Assembly (NCBI GenBank): GCA_963742715.1
Contig: CAVUMR010000001.1
Span: 682,001-746,000 of the forward strand
DNA from: CAVUMR01 sp963742715
GTDB lineage: Bacteria > Actinomycetota > Actinomycetes > Mycobacteriales > Micromonosporaceae
Reading direction: 5' to 3'
DNA: 64,000 nucleotides
A program made the position numbers and the translations under genes. Shown here in pieces: positions 1 to 7,915 of this stretch (position 1 is its first letter; each line of letters opens with the position of its first letter). Below the pieces are notes generated by a model that was not told the DNA's origin, did no database searches, and worked only from the letters and a program-made list of their open reading frames with translations.

Positions 1-84
1 GCGTTCGTACCGGTGCTGGCGCTCGGTACCTTCGGGTTCTGCTGGCTGGCGGTGCGCTCGTTCACCCACCGGGTACTCGATTGA
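1..84 (+). CDS. C-terminal end of a membrane protein (cut by window edge)
   Basis: The first 27 codons read in frame to a TGA at 82-84. The peptide is a hydrophobic stretch (LALGTFGFCWLAV) followed by a short basic tail (RSFTHRVLD), which looks like the last transmembrane helix and cytoplasmic tail of a transporter or permease. An ABC-2 type permease would fit such an ending, but too little is present to assign a family. A hairpin follows about 20 bp downstream. Confidence 0.55.
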   Translation, partial: AFVPVLALGTFGFCWLAVRSFTHRVLD

Positions 85-104
85 GCGTTTGTTCGGGCTC
101 TTGA

Positions 105-140
105 GGAGGGCGGGCGCCGGATATCCGGTGGCCGCCCTCC
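105..140. terminator. Hairpin between convergent genes
   Basis: A 9-bp perfect stem (GGAGGGCGG at 105-113 with CCGCCCTCC at 132-140) encloses an inner palindrome CCGGATATCCGG. It lies between the stop of the membrane protein (84) and the stop of the opposing methyltransferase gene (163), so it could terminate both strands. There is no U-tract, as is common in high-GC actinomycetes. Confidence 0.6.
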
Positions 141-162
141 GCTCGTACCGGCCGGGGTCACG

Positions 163-1059
163 TCAACGGACGCCGGCCACCGCCGCGTCCTGGCCGCCCC
201 GCCAGATCACGCCGACCTCGGAGTATCCGGCCGCCCGGAGCGCGTCGAGATGCCAGTCCTGCGGCGGGTTCCATTCGGCCGCGTGGTTGCCGCCGAACAA
301 CGCCTGCCGCTGCTCGACCAGTGGTCCGAGCGCCGGATCGGCGGCCACGTGCTCCCACCACTGCCCCCAGGACATCGCGGCCGCGGTCGCGTGCAGGGCC
401 TCCCGCCGCCGCGTGGCCAGTCCGGAGAGCAGCTCGCTCAGCCTCGGGATGGCCGGGTCGGGCATGTGGTCGGCGTTGACGAACACGCCACCGGGCCGCA
501 GCAGGTCCCGCGCCTCCGCGTACACCGCCCGCAGCCGCTCGGCCGGCAGCCAGTGCAGCGCGGTCGCGGTGAGGATCGCGTCGTACTCCCGATGCGGCAG
601 CTTGCCCCGCCAGCCCGGCTCGCGCAGGTCGGCGCTAACCACGACCGGCGCGGTCCCCCGGCTTACCGCGGTGGCGAGCGACGCGTCCGCGATCGCCAGC
701 AGTACCGGATCCACGTCCACCAGGGTGAGCTCGGCGTCCGGCAGCCGGCGCAGCACCCGCAGCGAGATCGAGCCGGTGCCGCCGGCCAGATCGAGCACCC
801 GCACCGGCCGCCGCCGCTCCGGCACGCCGAGCGCGCCCACCTCGGCTGGCTCGGCAGGCTCGCCCGTCTCGGTTGGCTCGGCAGTCCGGGCGCCGGCCGC
901 TTCGGCGAGGTCGACCAGGACGCGGAGCCGCTCCTCCCGATCGGGTAGATACCCCTGTTGCTGCCGGTCCCAGCTCTCCTGCCAGGCCGCGGCCGCCAGC
1001 CTCCGGTCGTCCGGCGACCTTCCGGGACCTGCCAGAACATTCGAGATGTAAGGACTCAT
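163..1059 (-). CDS. Class I SAM-dependent methyltransferase
   Basis: 298 aa. The SAM-binding motif I (VLDLAGGTGS, about residues 88-97) is followed by the acidic end of strand 2 (LTLVDVDP, 111-118) and a post-motif segment LTATALHWL (163-171), as in Methyltransf_12/25-type enzymes acting on small molecules. The substrate cannot be read from sequence. An acidic Pro/Glu-rich linker (about 58-76) precedes the Rossmann fold and looks non-conserved. The ATG at 1059 leaves only about 48 bp to the divergent CGNR gene, so the two promoters must overlap. Confidence 0.8.
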   Translation of the reverse strand: MSPYISNVLAGPGRSPDDRRLAAAAWQESWDRQQQGYLPDREERLRVLVDLAEAAGARTAEPTETGEPAEPAEVGALGVPERRRPVRVLDLAGGTGSISLRVLRRLPDAELTLVDVDPVLLAIADASLATAVSRGTAPVVVSADLREPGWRGKLPHREYDAILTATALHWLPAERLRAVYAEARDLLRPGGVFVNADHMPDPAIPRLSELLSGLATRRREALHATAAAMSWGQWWEHVAADPALGPLVEQRQALFGGNHAAEWNPPQDWHLDALRAAGYSEVGVIWRGGQDAAVAGVR

Positions 1060-1106
1060 AAGGCAGGAGGGTACTTACACCGCTGAGCATTGTCTACGGT
1101 TGGTAC

Positions 1107-1640
1107 GTGGACTTCGACGAGTACGCCCGCACAGCCGTCGAACTGGCCAACGCCGAGCTGACCGATCTTGCCGATCTGCACGAAATGTTCGGGGCCCGGA
1201 GCTGGTGGTCGAACGAGGCAACCGACCGGGATGTGGCCACCCTGCGGCGCGCGTCCCGCAAGCTGCGGGAGGTTTTCGAACTCGGTACCGCCGGTAAGGA
1301 CACCGCGGCGGTGGACGCGCTGAACGTGCTCCTGGAGAGCTATCCGGTACAGCCGCGCATCTCCGGCCACGACGCCAGCGACTGGCACATGCACGTCACC
1401 GGACGCGGCGCGACGGTGAGCGCCGAGTATGCCGCCGGCGCGGTATGGGGACTGGCCGCCTGGCTGTGCCGGTACGGCAGTGAACGCTTCGGGGTGTGCG
1501 CCGACGAGCGGTGCGGCAACGTCTTCCTCGACACCTCGTCGAACAACTGCCGCCGGTTCTGTTCGGAGCGATGTGCGACCCGGTCGCACGTTGCCGCACA
1601 TCGGGCCCGCAAGCGGGCCACCACGACCGCACCGGCCTGA
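1107..1640 (+). CDS. CGNR zinc-finger protein
   Basis: 177 aa. The C-terminus carries the CGNR-type zinc finger: C131-x4-C136 (CADERCGNVF) and C152-x3-C156 (FCSERCATR), followed by an Arg/Lys-rich tail. The N-terminal about 120 residues match the helical ABATE-like part of these presumed stress-responsive transcription regulators. Partner and target are unknown. The GTG at 1107 is supported by a TACGGT hexamer at 1095-1100 exactly 6 nt upstream, the arrangement of a leaderless transcript; no Shine-Dalgarno sequence is present. Divergent from the methyltransferase. Confidence 0.8.
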   Translation: MDFDEYARTAVELANAELTDLADLHEMFGARSWWSNEATDRDVATLRRASRKLREVFELGTAGKDTAAVDALNVLLESYPVQPRISGHDASDWHMHVTGRGATVSAEYAAGAVWGLAAWLCRYGSERFGVCADERCGNVFLDTSSNNCRRFCSERCATRSHVAAHRARKRATTTAPA

Positions 1641-1657
1641 CACCGCGCGGACATGAA

Positions 1658-1687
1658 GGCGCCGCGATCCGGAGGGATCGCGGCGCC
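1658..1687. terminator. Bidirectional terminator hairpin
   Basis: A perfect 13-bp inverted repeat (GGCGCCGCGATCC / GGATCGCGGCGCC) with a 4-nt loop lies between the convergent CGNR gene (stop 1640) and the small gene whose stop is at 1702. Confidence 0.8.
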
Positions 1688-1701
1688 GGGGAGTCGGCCG
1701 A

Positions 1702-1884
1702 TTACATCGGCCCCATCGTCGGCCCGAAGGTCTGGTTGGGGTTGGGTGCGCCCATGTCGGACAGGCGCGGTCGCTCGATCGGCCGTGAGAGACGGTCCTC
1801 GGTGAGCATCGGCGGCGCGTCCGCACGCGAGCGCCGCTTGGTCAGGCGACGCCAGGTCGCCTTCAACCCTGATAATGCCGTCAT
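1702..1884 (-). CDS. Small conserved-looking hypothetical protein
   Basis: 60 aa, basic N-terminus (KATWRRLTKRRSR) and a Pro/Gly-rich tail ending NQTFGPTMGPM. There is no membrane segment or known motif. It looks real because a bidirectional terminator sits 14 bp past its stop and a TAGCAT hexamer lies exactly 6 nt before the ATG (leaderless start). Function unknown. Confidence 0.55.
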   Translation of the reverse strand: MTALSGLKATWRRLTKRRSRADAPPMLTEDRLSRPIERPRLSDMGAPNPNQTFGPTMGPM

Positions 1885-1918
1885 CTCACCATGCTAGTTC
1901 GGGCTGCCGAACCTGTGG

Positions 1919-2707
1919 TCACAGCTCGGCGGCGAGCTCGTCGATCAGGCCGTACAACTCCGCGGCCGGTACCGGCTTGCGCTCGGCGGTGGCGATGCTG
2001 GCCCGACCTTCCCGGGTGTACACCGGCGGGTAGCACGACAACAACTGGCCGAGCTTCACGCCGGCCACGTCCGCCTCCCAGCCGGACCAGCGCAGGTCGT
2101 GGTAGAAGTCCGCCACCGCGCCTCCGACCATGAGCGACACCCAGTCCGCGTGGCTCCACTCCAGCGGCTCCCAGCGCAGCGAGTCCGGCCCGAGATAGCA
2201 GATCTCGCCCGCCTCACCCGGCAGCTCGCCCGGCGCGTCCGGCAGTCCGCCGGTCTGGCCGCGCAGCAGGTACCGCCCGCCGAGCACATCGGCCCCGACG
2301 AACAGGGCGTCGCCGGGATGCGCCTGGTCCTTGCCGGTACGCCGGCTGGCCGTGGCCACATCGGTCAGGCCGCGAGCGGGGCAGCCACCGCCGAGGATGC
2401 GCAGCCAGCCGTGGTCGACGAGTACGCCGCCGGTGTGCAGCGCGAGCGCGCCGAGCCACGAGTCGGCCTCGACCGGCAGCGCGGCCAATGTCTTCTCGCC
2501 CGCGGTCGGCTCCACCGGTAGCACCTCGACCGCGACCGTGCTGTCGGCCAGTGCAGCGGAAACCTCCGGCCAGGCCGGCGGAACGGTGGCGGACCCGGAA
2601 TCCGACCGCACAGCGGTCGGCGACGGTCCAGCGCTCTGGTCGGTCTTCGCTTTCACGGCAATCCCGTCCGCCGCACCGAAAGGCGCGGCCGCGTTCTCCC
2701 GAAACAT
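1919..2707 (-). CDS. DUF2625-like protein
   Basis: 262 aa soluble protein with no signal peptide. The stretch SWLGALALHTGGVLVDHGW, then LRILGGG and FVGADVLGG, then FYHDLRWSGWE, resembles the DUF2625 family, whose function is unknown. The first about 70 residues (Ala/Ser/Pro-rich) are not family-like, so translation may begin further downstream. The ATG at 2707 is only the longest possibility. It appears to be a single gene on the minus strand between the small protein and the TIM-barrel gene. Confidence 0.6.
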   Translation of the reverse strand: MFRENAAAPFGAADGIAVKAKTDQSAGPSPTAVRSDSGSATVPPAWPEVSAALADSTVAVEVLPVEPTAGEKTLAALPVEADSWLGALALHTGGVLVDHGWLRILGGGCPARGLTDVATASRRTGKDQAHPGDALFVGADVLGGRYLLRGQTGGLPDAPGELPGEAGEICYLGPDSLRWEPLEWSHADWVSLMVGGAVADFYHDLRWSGWEADVAGVKLGQLLSCYPPVYTREGRASIATAERKPVPAAELYGLIDELAAEL

Positions 2708-2777
2708 TTCGCGTACACGTCTGGGCTTATTCGTCCTGGGGACTTATTCGTTTACGGCCGCTTACCCGTCTAAGGGC

Positions 2778-3605
2778 CTACACGTCCACAGTGGATGGTA
2801 CGGACAAATGCCGCCGGGCGAAGGCCAGCGATTCCGCCAGCATCTCCCGACGCTCGTCCCGGCCACTCGCCTTGCGGGTGGTCACCTCGACCGTGACCGC
2901 ACCGGTGAAGCCGGCGGTGGCCAGCCGGTTCAGCATCGTGTCGCACGGCTGGGTGCCGCGCCCGGGTACGAGGTGCTCGTCCGGACCGGTGCCGGTGCCG
3001 TCCCCGAGGTGCAGGTGAGCGAGCCCGGATCCCATCCGGTCCGCCATCGCGAGTGGATCCGACGCTGACGCGGCACAGTGCGAGATGTCCAGCGTGTAGT
3101 GCTGGTAGCCGACCGTGGTGGGATCCCAGTGCGGCGCGTACGGCACGAACTGGCGGCCGGCCATCCGTACCGGATACATGTTCTCGACCGCGAACCGCAG
3201 CTTCGGGTGCTCGTCGGTCAGCCGGTCCAGCCCGTCGGCGAAGCCGCGCGCGTACTCCCGCTGCCAGAAGAACGGCGGGTGCAGGATCACGGTGTCGGCA
3301 CCCAGCGCGGTCGCCATCCCGGCCGACCTGCGCAGCCGCTCCCACGGGTCGCTGCTCCACACCCGCTGGGTGACCAGCAGGCAGGGTGCGTGTACCGCGC
3401 GAACGGCCAGCCCGTAGTGCTCGGACAGTCCGCGCAGCGCGCCGATGTCCTGACTGACCGCGTCGGTCCACACCATCACCTCGACGCCGTCGTACCCGAG
3501 CTGGGCCGCGAGATCGAAGGTCGCCGCGGTGGGCTCGGGGTACACGGCCGAGGTCGAGAGCAGCACCGGAATGGCCGGCTTGGGCTTTCCGGGGGTTGGG
3601 GTCAC
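2778..3605 (-). CDS. Sugar phosphate isomerase/epimerase-like TIM barrel (Rv0498-like)
   Basis: 275 aa from the GTG at 3605. Successive TIM-barrel strands with metal-site type residues are visible: GYDGVEVMVW, VILHPPFFW, AVENMYP, DISHC, HLHLGDG and VTVEVT, the pattern of xylose-isomerase-like (AP endonuclease 2) barrels. The substrate is unknown. The frame is open upstream to 3779, but that part is compositionally odd and would overlap the ppx gene. A TACGCT hexamer 6 nt before the GTG supports the shorter start. The neighbouring ppx and Rv0495c-like genes reproduce the M. tuberculosis Rv0495c-Rv0498 grouping. Confidence 0.8.
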   Translation of the reverse strand: MTPTPGKPKPAIPVLLSTSAVYPEPTAATFDLAAQLGYDGVEVMVWTDAVSQDIGALRGLSEHYGLAVRAVHAPCLLVTQRVWSSDPWERLRRSAGMATALGADTVILHPPFFWQREYARGFADGLDRLTDEHPKLRFAVENMYPVRMAGRQFVPYAPHWDPTTVGYQHYTLDISHCAASASDPLAMADRMGSGLAHLHLGDGTGTGPDEHLVPGRGTQPCDTMLNRLATAGFTGAVTVEVTTRKASGRDERREMLAESLAFARRHLSVPSTVDV

Positions 3606-3721
3606 GGCCCAAGCGTAGCCAGGACAAATCGCCCGCGCCCGGCCGCCCGACGCCGGCCGACCCGACCGGGGCCTGCTCGACCGCCCGGAGACCGACCCTG
3701 GCGACGGTACATCTGTGCTGG

Positions 3722-4654
3722 TCAGCTGCCGTTGAGCCAGTCGAGTCGACGGAGGATGACGCCCTCCCGCAGGGCCCACGGACAGATCCTCAGCTCGTCC
3801 AACCGCAGCCGGCGCATGGCCACCTCGGCCACCACCGCACCGGCCAACAGCTGATGCGCCCGGCGCGGGCTCACCCCGTCCAGCTCGGCGAGTGCTCCGG
3901 ACGGGATCCGCCGGATGAACCCGAGCACCTGCCGTACCCCGGTGAGCGTGAGCACCCGGTGCTCCCGCAGCCCGGCACCGGACGGCGCGGCGCCGGCGAG
4001 CCGGGCCAGCGACCGGAGCGTCTTCGAGGTACCGACCGAGCGGTCCACCGCCTCCGGGTCGGGCAGCTTGTCGATGACCTTGCCGATGCTTCGCTCCACG
4101 TACTCGGTCAGCTCGTCGACGGCCTCCGCCGACGGCGGGTCACCGGACAGCTTGTGCCGGGTCAGCCGGCCGGCACCGAGCGGCACGGACAGGGCGACGT
4201 CGGGTACCTCGTCGATGCCGGACGCCATTTCCAGCGAGCCACCGCCGATGTCCAGCACCAGCAGCCGCCCCGCGGACCAGCCGAACCAGCGCCGGACCGC
4301 GAGGAAGGTCAGCCGGGCCTCGTCCTCGCCGGAGAGCACCTCCAACTGGACCCCGGTCTCGTCCCGGACCCGGTCGAGCACCTCGGCGCAGTTGCGCGCG
4401 TCCCGTACCGCCGAGGTCACGAACGCGAGCAGGTCGTCGGTCTCCAGCCGGTCGGCGGCCTTGCGGGCGGTCGCCACCGCCGCGACGAGCGCGTCCGAGC
4501 CGTCCTGGGTGAGGTTTCCGTCCGCGCCGATCTGCTCGGCCAGCCGGAGGACCTCCTTCTCGGAGTCCACCGGCCACGGGTGCGCACCACGATGGGCGTC
4601 CACCACGAGGAGGTGGACGGTGTTGGAGCCGACGTCCAGCACGCCGAGCCGCAT
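3722..4654 (-). CDS. ppx: Exopolyphosphatase, Ppx/GppA family
   Basis: 310 aa, the short one-catalytic-domain form seen in actinobacteria (Rv0496/PPX1-like). Phosphate-binding motif 1 is at the N-terminus (RLGVLDVGSNTVHLLV, 2-17) and the second ASKHA motif VLDIGGGSLE is near residue 140. The enzyme is expected to release phosphate from polyphosphate chain ends, which fits the SenX3-RegX3/PhoU genes 3 kb away and the PPK2 gene later in the window. A TAGTCT hexamer ends 6 nt before the ATG, suggesting a leaderless mRNA. Confidence 0.9.
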   Translation of the reverse strand: MRLGVLDVGSNTVHLLVVDAHRGAHPWPVDSEKEVLRLAEQIGADGNLTQDGSDALVAAVATARKAADRLETDDLLAFVTSAVRDARNCAEVLDRVRDETGVQLEVLSGEDEARLTFLAVRRWFGWSAGRLLVLDIGGGSLEMASGIDEVPDVALSVPLGAGRLTRHKLSGDPPSAEAVDELTEYVERSIGKVIDKLPDPEAVDRSVGTSKTLRSLARLAGAAPSGAGLREHRVLTLTGVRQVLGFIRRIPSGALAELDGVSPRRAHQLLAGAVVAEVAMRRLRLDELRICPWALREGVILRRLDWLNGS

Positions 4655-4808
4655 AACCGGAGACTATGCCCAGCGGGTTGACGGCGCGCGACCCGACGGC
4701 AACATCGTGTTCACCGCCGCGGCCCGACGTCCGGGGCGGACCGACCTGCCCACCTGTCAGGTTTGATGAACATACGCACAACCCCGGCAGCGGTCGTACG
4801 CTGGGAAC

Positions 4809-5681
4809 GTGCCCCGCTCCCCGCGCGTACGCGCAGTGGTTGACCTGCCCATGCCGGTCCGGCGGCCGGAGCCGGAAACCGATCCCCGTTCCCTGGAAGT
4901 GAACCTGGACTTCCCCCGGGAGTGGATCGAGTTCGCCGATCCGGCCGACTCCGAACACATCATCCGTGCCGATCTGACCTGGCTGTTGTCGAAGTGGCAG
5001 TGCGTGTTCGGCAACGGCTGTCACGGCATCATCGCCGGCCACGCCGAGGACGGCTGCTGTTCGCACGGCGCGTTCTTCACCGACGCCGACGACCGCAACC
5101 GGATCCGCCGGGCCGCGAAGCGGCTCACCCCCGAGACCTGGCAACACTTCCGCGCCGGGTTCAAGAACTACACCGAGGTCGACTCCGCGGACGGCGAAAC
5201 CCAGTCCCGGCGTACCGCCACCGTGGACGGTGCCTGCGTGTTCCTCAACCGGTCCGGTTTCCCCGGCGGGGAGGGTTGCGCGCTGCACGGCCAGGCTCTT
5301 CGCGACGGCGTACACCCGCTCGAATACAAGCCGGACGTGTGCTGGCAGTTGCCGGTACGACGGGAACAGGACTGGGTCAACCGGCCGGACGGCACCAAAG
5401 TGCTGGTGTCCTCGCTCGGCGAGTACGACCGGCGCGGTTGGGGCGAAGGCGGTCACGACCTGGACTGGTGGTGCACGTCGTCGCCGGAGGCGCACGTCGC
5501 CCGCGAACCGCTGTACCGGACGTACGAGGCGGAGCTGATCGCGCTGATCGGCCGCAAGGCGTACGACCGGCTCGTCGAACTGTGTGCGGCCCGGGAACGG
5601 CGCGGGCTGATCGCCCGGCACCCGGCCAGCCCGCCGGACGGCCAGCTCACCCTGCAACCGGCACCGGGCAGCAACTCCTAG
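4809..5681 (+). CDS. Cysteine-cluster protein (Rv0495c-like; YkgJ/DUF3109-type)
   Basis: 290 aa, cytoplasmic. Conserved Cys positions appear in order: WQCVFGNGC, DGCCSHG, GACVFLN, GEGCALHGQ, KPDVCWQLP and WWCTSS. This spacing (C..CC..C..C..C) is like the YkgJ/DUF3109 families thought to bind zinc or an Fe-S cluster. No enzymatic activity is known to me. The gene is divergent from ppx, as in mycobacteria. The GTG at 4809 has TACGCT at 4797-4802, exactly 6 nt upstream, indicating leaderless translation. It converges on the GlxA-type regulator with a 4-bp gap between stops. Confidence 0.75.
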   Translation: MPRSPRVRAVVDLPMPVRRPEPETDPRSLEVNLDFPREWIEFADPADSEHIIRADLTWLLSKWQCVFGNGCHGIIAGHAEDGCCSHGAFFTDADDRNRIRRAAKRLTPETWQHFRAGFKNYTEVDSADGETQSRRTATVDGACVFLNRSGFPGGEGCALHGQALRDGVHPLEYKPDVCWQLPVRREQDWVNRPDGTKVLVSSLGEYDRRGWGEGGHDLDWWCTSSPEAHVAREPLYRTYEAELIALIGRKAYDRLVELCAARERRGLIARHPASPPDGQLTLQPAPGSNS

Positions 5682-5685
5682 CTGG

Positions 5686-6651
5686 TCAGCGCACGGCGGC
5701 CGGGCGGAACGACCGGCGGTAGTCCCGTGGCGGCACGCCCCGCCGCCGGACGAACTGCTCGCGCAGGGCCGCCGCGGTACCGAAGCCGACCCGCCGGGCG
5801 ATCTCCTCGACCGGCAGGTCGTCGGTTTCGAGCAGCTCCTCGGCCCGGTGCAGCCGCTGCGCCAGCAGCCACGCCCGCGGCGTCGTACCGGTGGCGGCCT
5901 TGAAGTGCCGGGCGAAGCTGCGCGGGCTCATCAGTACCCGGGCGGCCAACTGGTCCACGCTGATCGGCTCGCCGAGATGCTCGCGCGCCCAGCCGAGTAC
6001 GGCACTGAGCCGGTCGGACTCGCACTCGTCCGGTACCGGCGCGGGAATGTACTGCGCCTGCCCGCCGTCCCGGTGCGGTGAGACCACCATCTCCCGGCCC
6101 ATCGCGCTGGCGACCGCGGCACCGAACTCCCGGCGGAGCAGGTACAGCGACAGGTCCACCGCGGCGGTGACGCCGGCGCTGGTGAGCAACTGGCCCTCGT
6201 CCACGTACAGCACGTTCGGATCGACTTCGAGCCGCGGGAACCGGGCGGCCAGATCCGCCGCCCACCGCCAGTGCGTGGTGAGCCGCTTGCCGTCCAGGAG
6301 TCCGGAGGCGGCCAGCACGTACGCCCCGGTGCAGTGGGTGGCGATGATCGCGCCGCGGGCATACGCCGCGCACAGCACCTCGGGGATCTCGGGCGGTACC
6401 TCGATGCTGAAGTCGTCCCAGGACAGCACCCACACCAGGTCGGCCTCAAGCACCTTGTCCAGCGCGTGCTCTGCGTAGATGACCAGCCCGGTGTCGGTAC
6501 GCACCGGTCCGGGGCGGACCGCGCAGATGGACAGCTCGAACGGCGGGATGCCCCGGTCGGTGCGGTCGTAGCCGAACACCTCGGTGACCACGCCGAGCCC
6601 GAACGAGCCGAAGCCGTCGTACGCGATCGCAGCCACTTTCCGCATAGCCAT
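5686..6651 (-). CDS. GlxA-family transcriptional regulator (DJ-1/PfpI + AraC)
   Basis: 321 aa. The N-terminal about 190 residues form a DJ-1/PfpI-like domain with a nucleophile-elbow type segment ATHCTGAYVLAASG near residue 105. The C-terminal about 100 residues are an AraC double helix-turn-helix (LAARVLMSPRSFARHFK and IARRVGFGTAAALREQF). Such proteins sense small metabolites and activate neighbouring genes, but ligand and target are unknown here. Two close ATGs (6651 and 6645) are possible. A CATACT hexamer lies 7 nt before the first, which could be its -10 box. Confidence 0.85.
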   Translation of the reverse strand: MAMRKVAAIAYDGFGSFGLGVVTEVFGYDRTDRGIPPFELSICAVRPGPVRTDTGLVIYAEHALDKVLEADLVWVLSWDDFSIEVPPEIPEVLCAAYARGAIIATHCTGAYVLAASGLLDGKRLTTHWRWAADLAARFPRLEVDPNVLYVDEGQLLTSAGVTAAVDLSLYLLRREFGAAVASAMGREMVVSPHRDGGQAQYIPAPVPDECESDRLSAVLGWAREHLGEPISVDQLAARVLMSPRSFARHFKAATGTTPRAWLLAQRLHRAEELLETDDLPVEEIARRVGFGTAAALREQFVRRRGVPPRDYRRSFRPAAVR

Positions 6652-6733
6652 GCCCCCGAGTATGGCAGCATTTTTGCGATCGTGGTCAGTCCTGCCACTC
6701 GTAAGGAGCGCGTGGAGCTAGCATGCTTACCGC

Positions 6734-6916
6734 ATGTTCGCTATCCAGTGCCCACAGCACGGCTCCCGGGTGCTTATGACCGAGCGCCGTATCCGCAGCG
6801 TCCGCAACACCGCAAACGGCATCTTCCTCGATGTCGAGTGCTACTGCGGGCAACACGTCGAGGTGCGCACCGGTCGCCGGTACGCCGGCCCTCGACAGAC
6901 CTCCAACATCTGGTGA
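6734..6916 (+). CDS. Small putative zinc-binding protein
   Basis: 60 aa. Two short clusters, C6-x2-H9 (CPQHG) and C36-x-C38-x2-H41 (CYCGQH), are spaced like a compact zinc ribbon. Basic residues lie between them (RRIRSVRN) and at the end (GRRYAGPRQ). Unknown function; nucleic-acid binding is a guess from charge and ligands. It is followed at once by the 66-bp repeat array. Confidence 0.6.
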   Translation: MFAIQCPQHGSRVLMTERRIRSVRNTANGIFLDVECYCGQHVEVRTGRRYAGPRQTSNIW

Positions 6917-6920
6917 GCCC

Positions 6921-7184
6921 CGATGGCGGTCCGCCCGGGCTGCCGCAGGCAGCGCGGACGGACGAGCCGTGGGCGTGAGTAGGTCCCGATGGCGGTCCGC
7001 CCGGGCTGCCGCAGGCAGCGCGGACGGACGAGCCGTGCGCGTGAGTAGGTCCCGATGGCGGTCCGCCCGGGCTGCCGCAGGCAGCGCGGACGGACGAGCC
7101 GTGCGCGTGAGTAGGTCCCGATGGCGGTCCGCCCGGGCTGCCGCAGGCAGCGCGGACGGACGAGCCGTGCGCGTGAGTAGGGCC
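6921..7184. repeat. Four tandem 66-bp hairpin repeats
   Basis: Copies start at 6921, 6987, 7053 and 7119, each beginning CGATGGCGGTCC, with an exact 66-bp period and almost no divergence. Each unit contains a hairpin: GTCCGC...GCTGCC, loop GCA, GGCAGC...GCGGAC, with a CCGGG bulge on one side. The array lies between the stop of the small zinc protein (6916) and the stop of regX3 (7227), so it may act as a reiterated terminator. The period is a multiple of three, but no supported gene reads through it. Confidence 0.85.
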
Positions 7185-7226
7185 TCGGGCTGTCGTCTCG
7201 GGCCTTGAGGTTGGGCTTGAACGTGG

Positions 7227-7904
7227 CTACGCCTCGAATTTGTACCCGAGGCCGCGGACGGTCACGATGTACCGAGGGTTGGACGGCTCCGGTTCGATCT
7301 TGGAGCGCAGTCGCTTCACGTGTACATCAAGAGTCTTGGTGTCTCCGACGTAGTCCGCGCCCCACACCCGGTCGATCAGCTGGCCCCGGGTCAGCACCCG
7401 GCCGGCGTTGCGCAGCAGCATCTCGAGCAGCTCGAACTCCTTGAGCGGCAGCGGTACCGACCCACCGGCCACGCTCACCACGTGCCGGTCGACATCCATC
7501 CGTACCGGGCCGGCTTCCAGCGCGTTCGGCGCGTCGACCGGCTCGTGCCGGCGGCGCAACACGGCGCGGATCCGCGCGACCAGCTCGCGCGGGGAGTACG
7601 GCTTGGTCACGTAGTCGTCCGCGCCGATCTCGAGCCCGACCACCTTGTCGATCTCGGTGTCCCGGGCGGTCACCATGATGATCGGTACCGTCGATGTCTG
7701 CCGCAGCGTCCGGCACACCTCACTACCGGACATCTCCGGCAGCATCAGGTCGAGCAGCACGATGTCCGCGCCGGCGCGCTCCCACTCGATCAGCGCCTCC
7801 GTACCGGTGGCCGCGACGGACACCTCGAAGCCCTCCTTGCGGAGCATGTACGACAAGGCGTCCGAGAACGATTCCTCGTCCTCCACCACGAGTACCCGGG
7901 TCAC
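7227..7904 (-). CDS. regX3: Two-component response regulator RegX3 (phosphate)
   Basis: 225 aa OmpR/PhoB family. The receiver domain has the acidic pocket (VVEDEE), phosphoacceptor D52 (VLLDLMLPEMSG), and the TAR and TKPYSP motifs. The C-terminal winged helix reads LKEFELLEMLLRN...VDVHVKRLRSKIE-like through to YIVTVRGLGYKFE. It is the mycobacterial RegX3 / Streptomyces PhoP orthologue, expected to bind PHO boxes under phosphate limitation. It is 11 bp downstream of senX3 and co-transcribed with it. Confidence 0.93.
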   Translation of the reverse strand: MTRVLVVEDEESFSDALSYMLRKEGFEVSVAATGTEALIEWERAGADIVLLDLMLPEMSGSEVCRTLRQTSTVPIIMVTARDTEIDKVVGLEIGADDYVTKPYSPRELVARIRAVLRRRHEPVDAPNALEAGPVRMDVDRHVVSVAGGSVPLPLKEFELLEMLLRNAGRVLTRGQLIDRVWGADYVGDTKTLDVHVKRLRSKIEPEPSNPRYIVTVRGLGYKFEA

Positions 7905-7915
7905 GGAGTCCCTTC

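Noticed and set aside
4708..4714. Single GTTCACC between ppx and the Rv0495c-like gene, as a fourth PHO box
   Set aside because: No second unit at 10-11 bp on either side; one heptamer is expected by chance in 64 kb. Single copies elsewhere (for example 51855) were rejected for the same reason.
6921..7184. CRISPR array
   Set aside because: The repeats are contiguous with no unique spacers, and there are no cas genes in the window.
6831..7208. 125-aa ORF made of 22-residue repeats across the 66-bp array
   Set aside because: It has no ribosome binding site, starts inside the zinc-protein gene in another frame, and exists only because the repeat length is divisible by three.
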